DNA of 9,904 bases from JABDPF01 sp036351575 (lineage in GTDB: Bacteria; Pseudomonadota; Gammaproteobacteria; Xanthomonadales; SZUA-36), in NCBI GenBank assembly GCA_036351575.1, contig JAZBPJ010000120.1:1-9904 (forward strand), in the 5' to 3' direction. The notes below the pieces were generated by a model. That model was not told where the DNA came from. It made no database searches and saw only the letters and a list, made by a program, of their open reading frames with translations. Within the stretch, counting starts at the first letter, position 1, and each line of letters starts with the position of its first letter. The translations under genes and the position numbers were made by a program. Of this stretch, positions 1 through 6,194 are shown in pieces.

Positions 1-119
1 CCCTGCTGCAATCCCTGATGACGAAACACGGGTTTCGGCCGCTGGCCGAGGAATGGTGGCATTTCACCCTGGTCGACGAGCCGTTTCCCGACACCTACTT
101 CGATTTCGTCGCGGAGTGA
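1..119 (+). CDS. VanX/DdpX-type D-alanyl-D-alanine dipeptidase, C-terminal end only
   Basis: Only the last 38 codons are in the window, read in the frame that begins at base 3 and stops at TGA 117-119. The peptide contains GFRPLAEEWWHF followed by an acidic, aromatic tail. In the VanX/DdpX branch of peptidase family M15, the Glu of EWWHF is the catalytic base and the His is a zinc ligand, so the key C-terminal active-site block is present. The family hydrolyses D-Ala-D-Ala, either in peptidoglycan turnover or, in some hosts, in glycopeptide resistance. Nothing visible here links it to resistance genes. It converges on the LysR gene at 183-1121, leaving 63 bp between stop codons. Family assignment is fairly sure; substrate is inferred. 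Confidence 0.82.
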   Translation, partial: LLQSLMTKHGFRPLAEEWWHFTLVDEPFPDTYFDFVAE

Positions 120-182
120 CGACTCAGCCTGACCGGCCCGTAAAAAGGTGTTCGAGCGCGCGGCCGGCGCCCGGCGGCCGCA

Positions 183-1121
183 TCAGGCAATTTCCCGGGC
201 GACGTCGACGATCATCCCGCGCAGCCATTTCTGGGCCGGCGAGTGGTGCAGCAGCGGGCTCCAGGCCATCGTCAGCTCCATGTCGGGAATGTCGAACGGG
301 GGATCCATGATCACGACTTCGGGGTTTTCCCGGGCCAGGTTTGCAGCGCGGGCCGGCAGCGTCACCACCAGGTCGCGCAGTTCGGCCAGTTTCATGGCCG
401 CCTGGTAGTGTCGCGTGAACACGCGGATTCGCCGCTTGCGCCCGGTACGGGCCAGGGCGTCGTCCACCCAGCCGAGCTGCTGCACCGCGTCCGGCTCGAC
501 GCCGACGCCGACGCCCATGCCGGTCTTGCTGACCCAGACATGATTGGCCGCGAGGTAGTTGTCCAGGTCGAAGTTGTAGCGGATCGGGTTGTAACGGCTT
601 AGCAGGCAGGAAAACCCGTCCCTCCAGAGGATGCGCTGGTGAAGCGAGTCGGGAAGGGCGTCGAAGCGGTTGACGACCATGTCCACCTTGCCTTGTTCGA
701 GGTCTTCGAAGGTCACGTCGCTCGGGGTCAGGAAGTCCAGCGTCACGTTGGGCGCCCGTGAGCGCAGGCGCGTCAGCAGCAACGGCACCAGGGTCGATTC
801 GGTGTAATCGCTGACCGACAGGCGAAAAACCCGGTTGGCGCGCGCGGGTTCGAAGTCGTGTTCCGATTCGACGGCCCGCTCGACCGCCGCGATGATCTGG
901 CGCACCAGGGGCTGCAGGCGCTCTGCGCGGTCGGTCGGGTTCATTCCACGGCTGCTGCGAACCAGCAGCGGGTCGTTGAACAGCTTGCGCAGCCGCTGCA
1001 GGCCGTTGCTCATCGCGGGCTGACTGATTCCGAGTGCCTCGGCCGAGCGCGTCACGTTTCGAATACGCAGCAGCGTGTCCAGGTAGACAAGCAGGTTCAG
1101 ATCAATGTTTCTCAGGTTCAT
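183..1121 (-). CDS. LysR-family transcriptional regulator, NodD/LeuO-like, divergent from isocitrate lyase
   Basis: The 312-aa product has the usual LysR length. An N-terminal winged helix-turn-helix occupies about residues 8-66, with the recognition segment ALGISQPAMSNGLQRLR. A NodD/LeuO/NahR-type signature (DPLLVRSSRGMNPTDRA) follows. Residues from about 95 onward form the periplasmic-binding-protein-like effector domain. This subgroup typically opens with the pattern RxxDLNLLxxLDxLL, as seen here. The ATG at 1119-1121 is chosen because it gives this canonical N terminus, although no good ribosome site precedes it. The gene is divergent from aceA across 210 bp, the classic arrangement for a LysR regulator and its target, so control of isocitrate lyase is a reasonable guess. 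The effector is unknown. Confidence 0.9.
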   Translation of the reverse strand: MNLRNIDLNLLVYLDTLLRIRNVTRSAEALGISQPAMSNGLQRLRKLFNDPLLVRSSRGMNPTDRAERLQPLVRQIIAAVERAVESEHDFEPARANRVFRLSVSDYTESTLVPLLLTRLRSRAPNVTLDFLTPSDVTFEDLEQGKVDMVVNRFDALPDSLHQRILWRDGFSCLLSRYNPIRYNFDLDNYLAANHVWVSKTGMGVGVGVEPDAVQQLGWVDDALARTGRKRRIRVFTRHYQAAMKLAELRDLVVTLPARAANLARENPEVVIMDPPFDIPDMELTMAWSPLLHHSPAQKWLRGMIVDVAREIA

Positions 1122-1148
1122 TTGGTATTAACATGGGTTTGCTTTGCG

Positions 1149-1169
1149 TTTGATCATGAGTGAATCAAA
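1149..1169. promoter_or_regulatory. Inverted repeat TTTGAT-N9-ATCAAA, candidate LysR site
   Basis: Two perfect 6-bp arms (1149-1154 and 1164-1169) flank 9 bases, giving a 21-bp interrupted palindrome 28 bp upstream of the LysR start codon. LysR proteins bind short interrupted palindromes in divergent intergenic regions, often overlapping their own promoter. The repeat is seen directly; the role as a binding site is inference. The strict T-N11-A core is not centred in this repeat. Confidence 0.4.
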
Positions 1170-1200
1170 TGCTGAAAACGTCATTGCCGAGCTTAGTATT

Positions 1201-1215
1201 ATTCATTTGCTGAAT
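1201..1215. promoter_or_regulatory. Inverted repeat ATTCA-N5-TGAAT with T-N11-A core, candidate LysR box
   Basis: A perfect 15-bp interrupted palindrome lies between the LysR gene and aceA. T at 1202 and A at 1214 give the T-N11-A pattern of LysR boxes. Its centre lies 49 bp, about five helical turns, from the centre of the repeat at 1149-1169, so both could face the same side of the helix. It ends 116 bp before the aceA start codon. Short palindromes occur by chance in AT-rich DNA, so confidence is moderate at best. Confidence 0.4.
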
Positions 1216-1331
1216 GCCCAATATATCATCCATTAATTAGAATTATTTCATCGGGATGGTTAAAATCCTCCCGGTTCTGGTGCCAATTGTAGAAAACCTG
1301 CTGTTTTTCAGAAACATGAAGAGGTCTCCCC

Positions 1332-2930
1332 ATGCTCAAGTACAGTGAAGAAATCGCCGCTCTGAAGGATGTGTGCCAATCTGCAGGCAGCTCCTGGAGC
1401 GCCATCAATCCTGAATCGGCCGCGCGCATGCGTTTGCAGAACCGCTTCCTTACCGGTCTCGATATCGCGCGTTACACCGCCGATATCATGCGCAAGGACA
1501 TGGAGGAGTACGACGCCGACTCGTCGAAGTACACCCAGTCCCTGGGTTGCTGGCACGGTTTCATCGGCCAGCAGAAGCTGATCGCGATCAAGAAGCACTT
1601 CGGCAGCACGAAGAAAAAATACCTCTACCTGTCCGGCTGGATGGTGGCCGCGCTGCGCTCCAAGTTCGGGCCGCTGCCGGACCAGTCGATGCATGAGAAA
1701 ACCACCGTTCCGGAACTGATCGAAGAGCTCTACACCTACCTGAAGCAGGCCGACGCGCGTGAACTGGGCGGGCTGTTCCGCGACCTCGACAAGGCGCGCG
1801 CCGCGGGCGACTCCGCGAAGGAAGCCGAGATCCTCGACAAGATCGATAACTACGAGACGCACGTCGTGCCGATCATCGCCGATATCGACGCCGGTTTCGG
1901 CAACGAGGAGGCCACTTACCTGCTGGCCAAGAAGATGATCGAAGCCGGCGCCTGCGCGCTGCAGATCGAGAACCAGGTCTCCGACGAGAAACAATGCGGA
2001 CACCAGGACGGCAAGGTCACCGTGCCGCACGCCGAATTCCTGTCCAAGATCAACGCCTGCCGCTACGCCTTTCTCGAACTGGGCGTGGACAACGGCGTCA
2101 TCGTCGCGCGCACCGACTCGCTGGGCGCGGGCCTGACCAAGCAGATCGCGGTGACCCACGAACCCGGCGACCTGGGCGACCTCTACAACTCCTATCTCGA
2201 CTGCGAGGACATCGAGCACGACGAGATGAAGGACGGTGACGTCGTACTGAAACGCGACGGCCACCTGCTGCGTCCGAAACGGCTCGAATCCGGCCTGTTC
2301 GAGTTCCGTAAAGGCACCGGCGAAGACCGCTGTGTGCTGGACTGCATCACATCGCTGCAGAACGGCGCCGACCTGATCTGGATCGAGACCGAGAAGCCGC
2401 ACATCGGCCAGATCGGCGGCATGGTCGACCGGATTCGTGAAGAAGTGCCGAACGCGAAGCTGGTTTACAACAACAGTCCGTCGTTCAACTGGACGCTCAA
2501 CTTCCGCTGGCAGGTCTACGACGCCTGGGCCGAAGAAGGCCGCGACGTATCCGCTTACGATCGCGAGCACCTGATGGACGCAAAATACGACGGCACGGAA
2601 CTGGCCGACCTGGCGGACAAAAAGATCCAGACCTTCCAGGCCGACGCCGCGCGCGACGCGGGCATCTTCCACCACCTGATCACGCTGCCGACCTACCACA
2701 CCGCCGCGCTGTCGACCGACAACCTGTCCAAGGAGTACTTCGGCGAGGACGGCATGCTGGGCTACGTCGGGCACGTGCAGCGCCGTGAGCTTCGCCAGGG
2801 CATTGCCTGCGTGAAGCACCAGAACATGGCCGGCTCGGACATCGGCGACGATCACAAGGAGTACTTCTCCGGCGACCGTGCACTCAAGGCGGCGGGCGAA
2901 GACAACACGATGGGGCAGTTTGACCTGTAA
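1332..2930 (+). CDS. aceA: Isocitrate lyase, long Pseudomonas-type form
   Basis: This cytoplasmic enzyme splits isocitrate to succinate and glyoxylate, the first step of the glyoxylate shunt used for growth on acetate and fatty acids. The 532-aa length matches the long bacterial class, about 100 residues longer than the E. coli enzyme. Visible hallmarks are ADIDAGFG (183-190, metal site), the catalytic loop KQCGH with Cys222 (220-224), ARTDS (259-263), IETEKP (351-356) and NNSPSFNW (380-387). The loop has KQCGH where the short class has KKCGH, which is normal for the long class. The ATG at 1332 follows AAGAGG (1319-1324) by 7 nt. A TAAAAT -10-like box at 1261-1266 has no good -35 partner, which would fit a promoter needing an activator. 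The gene stands alone, with its own terminator, and malate synthase is not in the window. Confidence 0.97.
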   Translation: MLKYSEEIAALKDVCQSAGSSWSAINPESAARMRLQNRFLTGLDIARYTADIMRKDMEEYDADSSKYTQSLGCWHGFIGQQKLIAIKKHFGSTKKKYLYLSGWMVAALRSKFGPLPDQSMHEKTTVPELIEELYTYLKQADARELGGLFRDLDKARAAGDSAKEAEILDKIDNYETHVVPIIADIDAGFGNEEATYLLAKKMIEAGACALQIENQVSDEKQCGHQDGKVTVPHAEFLSKINACRYAFLELGVDNGVIVARTDSLGAGLTKQIAVTHEPGDLGDLYNSYLDCEDIEHDEMKDGDVVLKRDGHLLRPKRLESGLFEFRKGTGEDRCVLDCITSLQNGADLIWIETEKPHIGQIGGMVDRIREEVPNAKLVYNNSPSFNWTLNFRWQVYDAWAEEGRDVSAYDREHLMDAKYDGTELADLADKKIQTFQADAARDAGIFHHLITLPTYHTAALSTDNLSKEYFGEDGMLGYVGHVQRRELRQGIACVKHQNMAGSDIGDDHKEYFSGDRALKAAGEDNTMGQFDL

Positions 2931-2950
2931 TCGACTCGCGCTCTACCCCG

Positions 2951-2981
2951 AAAAAAGGCGGACTTCGGTCCGCCTTTTTTT
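2951..2981 (+). terminator. Intrinsic terminator of aceA, UUCG tetraloop
   Basis: A perfect 13-bp stem pairs 2951-2963 with 2968-2980 around the loop TTCG, closed by a C-G pair, giving the very stable C(UUCG)G tetraloop. The stem ends in a run of seven T (2975-2981) and begins with six A, so it may also work in the opposite direction. It begins 20 bp after the aceA stop codon. Confidence 0.95.
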
Positions 2982-3213
2982 GTTGGCTTGATTTGCGTTC
3001 AGTTGGCGTTCATTCGGTGCAAATACGATCTCTTTTGGTTTTCTTTCAGTTGGTGGCGGTCTGGTGTACAAGGATTCTTTGCGCCCGGTACGCTGCAACC
3101 AGAGGGAAGAATTCTTTCATCACATACGCGAAGTTTCATACGAGGACTCAGCGAGCCGTCGACTGAGCTGTCTGTTCGCCGCGCCAGCCGTGTGAACAAG
3201 CTGGCGTTTTTCG
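2982..3213. other. Gene-less stretch with two predicted hairpins near its right end
   Basis: No convincing coding sequence lies here: an open frame from 2988 runs through it, but its product resembles no family and has no ribosome site. The base composition is more AT-rich than the flanking metabolic genes. Two hairpins sit near the right end. The first pairs CTCAG-CGA with TCG-A-CTGAG (3147-3167), with one bulged A and the loop GCCG. The second is the terminator-like hairpin at 3182-3211. This could be the 3' end of a small RNA, an insulating terminator for the next operon, or decayed DNA. I see no strong promoter inside it. Confidence 0.35.
3182..3211 (+). terminator. Terminator-like hairpin just before the toxin gene
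   Basis: CGCCAGC (3182-3188) pairs perfectly with GCTGGCG (3200-3206) around an 11-nt loop, and five T follow at once (3207-3211). This has the form of a rho-independent terminator on the plus strand. No gene lies between it and the aceA terminator, so it either ends an unannotated RNA or shields the toxin-antitoxin operon from read-through. It also overlaps where a -35 element of the toxin promoter would lie. Confidence 0.6.
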
Positions 3214-3245
3214 ATACTATTTTTGGTATATACTCTATTTAGTAT
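3214..3245. promoter_or_regulatory. Tandem 16-bp operator-like repeats spanning the toxin -10 box and start codon
   Basis: Two directly adjacent 16-bp units, 3214-3229 and 3230-3245, match at 13 of 16 positions. Each is itself an interrupted palindrome: ATACT-N6-GGTAT in the first and ATACT-N6-AGTAT in the second, the latter perfect. The -10-like box TATACT (3229-3234) straddles their junction and the toxin ATG (3244-3246) overlaps the end of the second unit. Type II antitoxins with an XRE domain, such as HigA, bind palindromes over their own promoter, so these are the best candidates for the autoregulatory operator. The repeats are seen directly; their use by this antitoxin is inferred. Confidence 0.65.
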
Positions 3246-3525
3246 GTGGCAGATACTTGAGCACAGGCGACTGGATCAAAGAACTGCATCGTTGCCAATC
3301 GAAATGCTCAAGCGGTACGAGAAGTGGAAGGACATAGTCAGGTTATCAGGCCCTCCCGGGCTTCGTCTGATCCGTGGTTTCAGGGACGAGGCGCTCAAGG
3401 GTGAATTGAAAAGGTGCAGGTCATCACGTTTGGGGCAGCAGTACCGTGTCATTTACGAGGTTGATGCCGCGAGAATTCAAGTACGGGTCATCGACTTGAC
3501 GGCGCATGGCTATCGGAGGAAGTGA
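3244..3525 (+). CDS. RelE/HigB-family toxin, probable mRNA-cleaving endoribonuclease
   Basis: The 93-aa protein has the RelE/ParE-superfamily pattern: an N-terminal helical part with KRYEKWKDIV (about 24-32), then GPPGLRLIRGFRDEALKG (36-53), CRSSRLGQQYRVIYEV (58-73) and a short C terminus ending in AHGYRR. Ribosome-dependent relatives cleave mRNA using basic residues and a C-terminal His or Tyr; His88 and Tyr90 could fill that role here. The ATG at 3244 is preferred over 3223 because it gives the family N terminus MWxILE and because 3223 would sit inside the promoter. No Shine-Dalgarno sequence precedes 3244. The toxin comes first and the antitoxin follows after 1 nt, as in higBA systems. Exact subfamily and target are not certain. 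Confidence 0.85.
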   Translation: MWQILEHRRLDQRTASLPIEMLKRYEKWKDIVRLSGPPGLRLIRGFRDEALKGELKRCRSSRLGQQYRVIYEVDAARIQVRVIDLTAHGYRRK

Positions 3526-3526
3526 G

Positions 3527-3787
3527 ATGAGAGAGTTCAAACCGGCCAAAAAGCGGATCGACGTTACCGTCGGTGAATCCCTGCGCATTGTCCGCGAACT
3601 TCAGGGCTTGAGTCAGAACGACTTGGCAAGGCTCAGTGGCATTCCTCAGTCCACCATATCTGCAATCGAAAATGACCGGGTCAAGCTGGGCGTTGAACGT
3701 GCGAAAACACTTGCCCGTGTTCTTGAATGTCATCCCGCTGTACTTGTTTTTCCGGGCTGGGAGGATCGCAGGGACAACGCGGCTTAA
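3527..3787 (+). CDS. XRE-family antitoxin (HigA-like)
   Basis: The 86-aa protein contains one cro/C1-type helix-turn-helix at about residues 17-74. The core is LSQNDLARLSGIPQSTISAIE (about 28-48), followed by the helix RAKTLARVL. The short basic N terminus (about 1-16) and a short C-terminal tail ending FPGWEDRRDNAA flank it. Such antitoxins bind and neutralise the RelE/HigB toxin and repress their own operon. The ATG at 3527 is chosen over 3506 because GGAGGA (3515-3520) lies 6 nt before it. That ribosome site is much better than anything ahead of the toxin, which would favour antitoxin over toxin synthesis from the same mRNA. Likely DNA target: the tandem repeats at 3214-3245. Confidence 0.88.
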   Translation: MREFKPAKKRIDVTVGESLRIVRELQGLSQNDLARLSGIPQSTISAIENDRVKLGVERAKTLARVLECHPAVLVFPGWEDRRDNAA

Positions 3788-3810
3788 GGGATTCCCGGAG
3801 GATCATCAGC

Positions 3811-4263
3811 ATGACTGCCTATCGACACACCCAGCCCGGAAATGCCTCCCGGTTCTCGCTCGGGGCGATTTTTGTCCTGGTCATATTCGCGGCCTTCATG
3901 GTGGGTCCGCGCGACCCGCAAGCCATTTGGACATTCGGCCTGATTGCCCTGCTGCTTTTCGTGACACTCCTGCTGTTTCATTGCCTGACCGTGGAAATCG
4001 CCCGCGGCTACCTGCGTCTAAAGTTCGGCGTGGGGTTGATTCGCAAATCGTTTCGCATAAAGGAAATTGAACACGCGGAATCCATCCGTACCCGGTGGTG
4101 GTACGGATGGGGCATCAGGCTGACCCCGCACGGCTGGCTGTTCAGCGTTAGCGGTTTCGACGCGGTGAAAATCACCCTGCGCAACGGCCGCCATTACGCG
4201 ATCGGAACCGATGAACCGGACGAGCTGCTGGCCGCCATAAAAGCAGCCGGCCGCTACAGCTAG
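3811..4263 (+). CDS. Small membrane protein with a PH-like C-terminal domain, function unknown
   Basis: I do not recognise a named gene. The 150-aa product has two hydrophobic helices at about residues 16-32 and 38-58, joined by a short polar turn (GPRDPQA), followed by a soluble domain of about 90 residues. The soluble part contains IRLTPHGWLFSVSGFDAVKITLRNG, a beta-rich pattern resembling bacterial PH-like domains found in small membrane proteins; this resemblance is from memory, not from a search. GGAGGA (3797-3802) lies 8 nt before the ATG at 3811; an upstream ATG at 3727 would overlap the antitoxin out of frame and is rejected. The gene starts 23 bp after the antitoxin with no terminator between, so it may be co-transcribed with the toxin-antitoxin pair. 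Its GC content is closer to that of the core genes than to the toxin gene. Confidence 0.7.
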   Translation: MTAYRHTQPGNASRFSLGAIFVLVIFAAFMVGPRDPQAIWTFGLIALLLFVTLLLFHCLTVEIARGYLRLKFGVGLIRKSFRIKEIEHAESIRTRWWYGWGIRLTPHGWLFSVSGFDAVKITLRNGRHYAIGTDEPDELLAAIKAAGRYS

Positions 4264-4323
4264 CCCCTTCTTTGCCGGCTGCAGGTGAGCGATGGGCCGG
4301 CGCCGCCGGCACCGCACCGGCCT

Positions 4324-4342
4324 ATGCACCAAGTTGGTGCAT
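4324..4342. promoter_or_regulatory. NtrC-binding site, perfect 19-bp palindrome
   Basis: ATGCACCAAGTTGGTGCAT is a perfect palindrome around the central G at 4333. It fits the enterobacterial NtrC (NRI) consensus of GCACCA and TGGTGC half-sites. Its centre is 95 bp upstream of the -24 GG of the sigma-54 promoter, a normal distance for an enhancer. Two further GCACC half-sites lie upstream in the same orientation (4309-4313 and 4314-4318) but lack partner half-sites. Confidence 0.88.
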
Positions 4343-4426
4343 GAACCTCGGCTTAAACGCCCTTTATCCGGTTCGAAATCCATAGAAAACATTCAATAAC
4401 AGAGGCTTAAAGCTTAAAGGCGCTGC

Positions 4427-4442
4427 TGGCACGGAACCTGCA
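4427..4442 (+). promoter_or_regulatory. Sigma-54 (RpoN) -24/-12 promoter of glnK-amtB
   Basis: TGGCACG at 4427-4433 matches the -24 element exactly, and CCTGCA at 4437-4442 is close to the -12 element. The invariant GG (4428-4429) and GC (4440-4441) are separated by exactly 10 bases. Transcription would begin near 4453, about 32 nt before glnK. Together with the NtrC site upstream this indicates induction when nitrogen is limiting. Confidence 0.88.
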
Positions 4443-4484
4443 TCCAAGGGAGTGATACCAACGCACTCACACGGGAGGTTCTGA

Positions 4485-4823
4485 ATGAAACTGGTTACCG
4501 CGATCATCAAGCCATTCATGCTCGATGATGTACGCCATGCACTGGCCGAGGTCGGCGTCGCCGGCATTACGGTCACGGAAGTCAAAGGCTTCGGCCGGCA
4601 AAAAGGCCATACCGAGCTCTACCGCGGCGCCGAATACAACGTCGACTTTCTTCCCAAACTGAAACTGGAAACGGCCTGTTCCGACGAGATGGCGGAGCGC
4701 GTGGTGGAAACCATCCAGGCCTCCGCTTCGAGCGGCAAGATCGGGGACGGAAAAATCTGGGTTTGCTCGCTCGATGAGGTGATCCGGATCCGTACCGGGG
4801 AAACCGGCGCGCAAGCGCTTTGA
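4485..4823 (+). CDS. glnK: P-II nitrogen regulatory protein GlnK
   Basis: The 112-aa protein is the standard P-II length. It begins MKLVTAIIKPF, carries the T-loop GAEYNVDFLPK with the uridylylation site Tyr51, and has the ATP/2-oxoglutarate-binding segment ASSGKIGDGKIWV near residues 84-97. GlnK forms a trimer that senses 2-oxoglutarate, ATP/ADP and glutamine (through uridylylation) and plugs AmtB when nitrogen is plentiful. GGGAGG (4473-4478) lies 6 nt before the ATG. Linkage to amtB, with 38 bp between, supports glnK rather than glnB. Expression is predicted to depend on sigma-54 and NtrC from the upstream sites. Confidence 0.96.
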   Translation: MKLVTAIIKPFMLDDVRHALAEVGVAGITVTEVKGFGRQKGHTELYRGAEYNVDFLPKLKLETACSDEMAERVVETIQASASSGKIGDGKIWVCSLDEVIRIRTGETGAQAL

Positions 4824-4861
4824 ACCGGGACATCGGAAAAAAGTAATCCGGGAGATACTCA

Positions 4862-6127
4862 ATGGAAAATCAGATTTTTGAACTGCAGTACGCGATCGAC
4901 ACCTTCTATTTCCTCATCTGCGGCGCCCTCGTCATGTGGATGGCTGCCGGCTTCTCGATGCTGGAGGCGGGCCTCGTTCGCGCCAAGAACACCACGGAGA
5001 TACTGACCAAGAACGTGGCGCTCTACGCCATTGCCTGTTTCATGTACCTGGCCAGCGGCTACGCCGTCATGTACGACGGCGGCTGGTTCCTCAGCGGCAT
5101 CGAAGCGTTCAACCTGGACGAGGTGCTCGCCGCTTCCGCGGAAAACGGTTTCGACGGCGACTCGGTTTATTCCGGCGCTTCCGACTTTTTCTTCCAGGTC
5201 GTCTTCGTGGCGACGGCCATGTCCATCGTTTCGGGCGCGGTGGCCGAGCGCATGAAGCTGTGGGCCTTCTTCGTATTCGCCGCGGTCATGACGGGCTTCA
5301 TTTACCCGATGGAAGGTTCGTGGACCTGGGGCGGAAAGGATGTGTTCGGCCTGTTCAACCTCGGTGACATGGGCTTCAGTGATTTTGCCGGTTCCGGCAT
5401 CGTGCACATGGCCGGCGCCGCCGCCGCCCTGGCCGGCGTGCTGCTGCTCGGAGCGCGCAAGGGCAAGTACAACAGGGACGGTTCCGCCAACGCGTTGCCG
5501 GGCGCCAACCTGCCGCTGGCCACGCTGGGTACCTTCATCCTGTGGATGGGCTGGTTCGGATTCAACGGCGGGTCCGTGCTCAAACTGGGTGACGCGGCCA
5601 GTGCGCACAGCGTGGCGATGGTGTTCCTCAACACCAACGCAGCCGCGGCCACCGGACTGATCGCCGCGCTGATTACCGCCCGCATCCTGTTCGGCAAGGC
5701 CGACCTGACCATGGCGCTCAATGGCGCGCTCGCGGGCCTGGTCGCCATCACCGCTGAACCGTCCACGCCGACCGCGCTGCAGGCCTCGCTCTTTGGCCTG
5801 GTCGGCGGCGTGCTGGTGGTCCTGAGCATCATCGGCCTGGACAAGCTCAGGATCGACGACCCGGTCGGCGCGATCTCGGTGCACGGCGTGGTCGGCCTGC
5901 TCGGCTTGCTGCTCGTTCCGCTGACCAATGACGGCTCGACCTTCAGCGGCCAGCTGCTCGGCGCCGCGACGATTTTCGCCTGGGTGTTCCTTAGCAGCCT
6001 GGTCGTCTGGGGCGTACTGAAAGTCGCCATCGGCATCCGTGTCGACGAGGAAGAAGAATACACCGGCCTCGACATCGGCGAATGCGGCCTGGAGGCTTAT
6101 CCCGAGTTCACCTCGGTGCGACCGTAG
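4862..6127 (+). CDS. amtB: Ammonium transporter AmtB
   Basis: The 421-aa membrane protein carries ammonium across the inner membrane as part of nitrogen assimilation. It has about eleven hydrophobic segments. The central pore histidines are visible as His182 (GIVHMAG) and His341 (SVHGVVG), the structural Asp as Asp174 (FSDFAG), and the gate region as Phe109-111 (DFFFQ) and Phe232 with Ser237 (WFGFNGGS). The C-terminal tail GLDIGECGLEAYPEF is the conserved cytoplasmic region that contacts GlnK, with Cys in the position where E. coli has His. No cleavable signal peptide is evident, unlike E. coli AmtB. GGGAG (4850-4854) precedes the ATG by 7 nt. It is co-transcribed with glnK and ends before a strong terminator. 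Confidence 0.96.
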   Translation: MENQIFELQYAIDTFYFLICGALVMWMAAGFSMLEAGLVRAKNTTEILTKNVALYAIACFMYLASGYAVMYDGGWFLSGIEAFNLDEVLAASAENGFDGDSVYSGASDFFFQVVFVATAMSIVSGAVAERMKLWAFFVFAAVMTGFIYPMEGSWTWGGKDVFGLFNLGDMGFSDFAGSGIVHMAGAAAALAGVLLLGARKGKYNRDGSANALPGANLPLATLGTFILWMGWFGFNGGSVLKLGDAASAHSVAMVFLNTNAAAATGLIAALITARILFGKADLTMALNGALAGLVAITAEPSTPTALQASLFGLVGGVLVVLSIIGLDKLRIDDPVGAISVHGVVGLLGLLLVPLTNDGSTFSGQLLGAATIFAWVFLSSLVVWGVLKVAIGIRVDEEEEYTGLDIGECGLEAYPEFTSVRP

Positions 6128-6143
6128 ACCGCGTGAATGACAA

Positions 6144-6180
6144 GGCCGGGCCGCGCAGGCGGCCCGGTCTTTTCTTTTTC
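6144..6180 (+). terminator. Intrinsic terminator of glnK-amtB
   Basis: CCGGGCCGC (6146-6154) pairs perfectly with GCGGCCCGG (6159-6167) around the loop GCAG. The stem extends by one G-U and one G-C pair, and a T-rich tract (TCTTTTCTTTTT) follows. It lies 16 bp after amtB and 15 bp before the end of the convergent LysR gene. The minus strand has no T-run after the stem, so it should act mainly on amtB. Confidence 0.93.
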
Positions 6181-6194
6181 GGCCTTGAAAATCC

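Noticed and set aside
160..181. GC-rich inverted repeat GCGGCCG-N8-CGGCCGC between the dipeptidase and LysR genes
   Set aside because: No T-run follows directly on either strand; the nearest T5 on the minus strand is about 15 nt away. It could slow transcription but I would not call it a terminator.
1277..1292. TGGTGCCAATTGTA before aceA as a possible sigma-54 promoter
   Set aside because: The GG is not followed by GC at the required 10-base spacing.
1308..2855. Long open frame (515 codons) on the minus strand opposite aceA
   Set aside because: It mirrors the codon periodicity of a clearly real, conserved gene; its product is low-complexity and lacks any recognisable domain. Long antisense frames are expected in GC-rich coding DNA.
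2988..3242. Possible 84-codon gene before the toxin
   Set aside because: No ribosome site, no recognisable family, and it runs through the terminator hairpin and the toxin promoter.
4859..5884. Open frame of 341 codons on the minus strand opposite amtB
   Set aside because: The product is rich in His, Arg, Gln and Glu with no domain, as expected from reading a transporter gene backwards.
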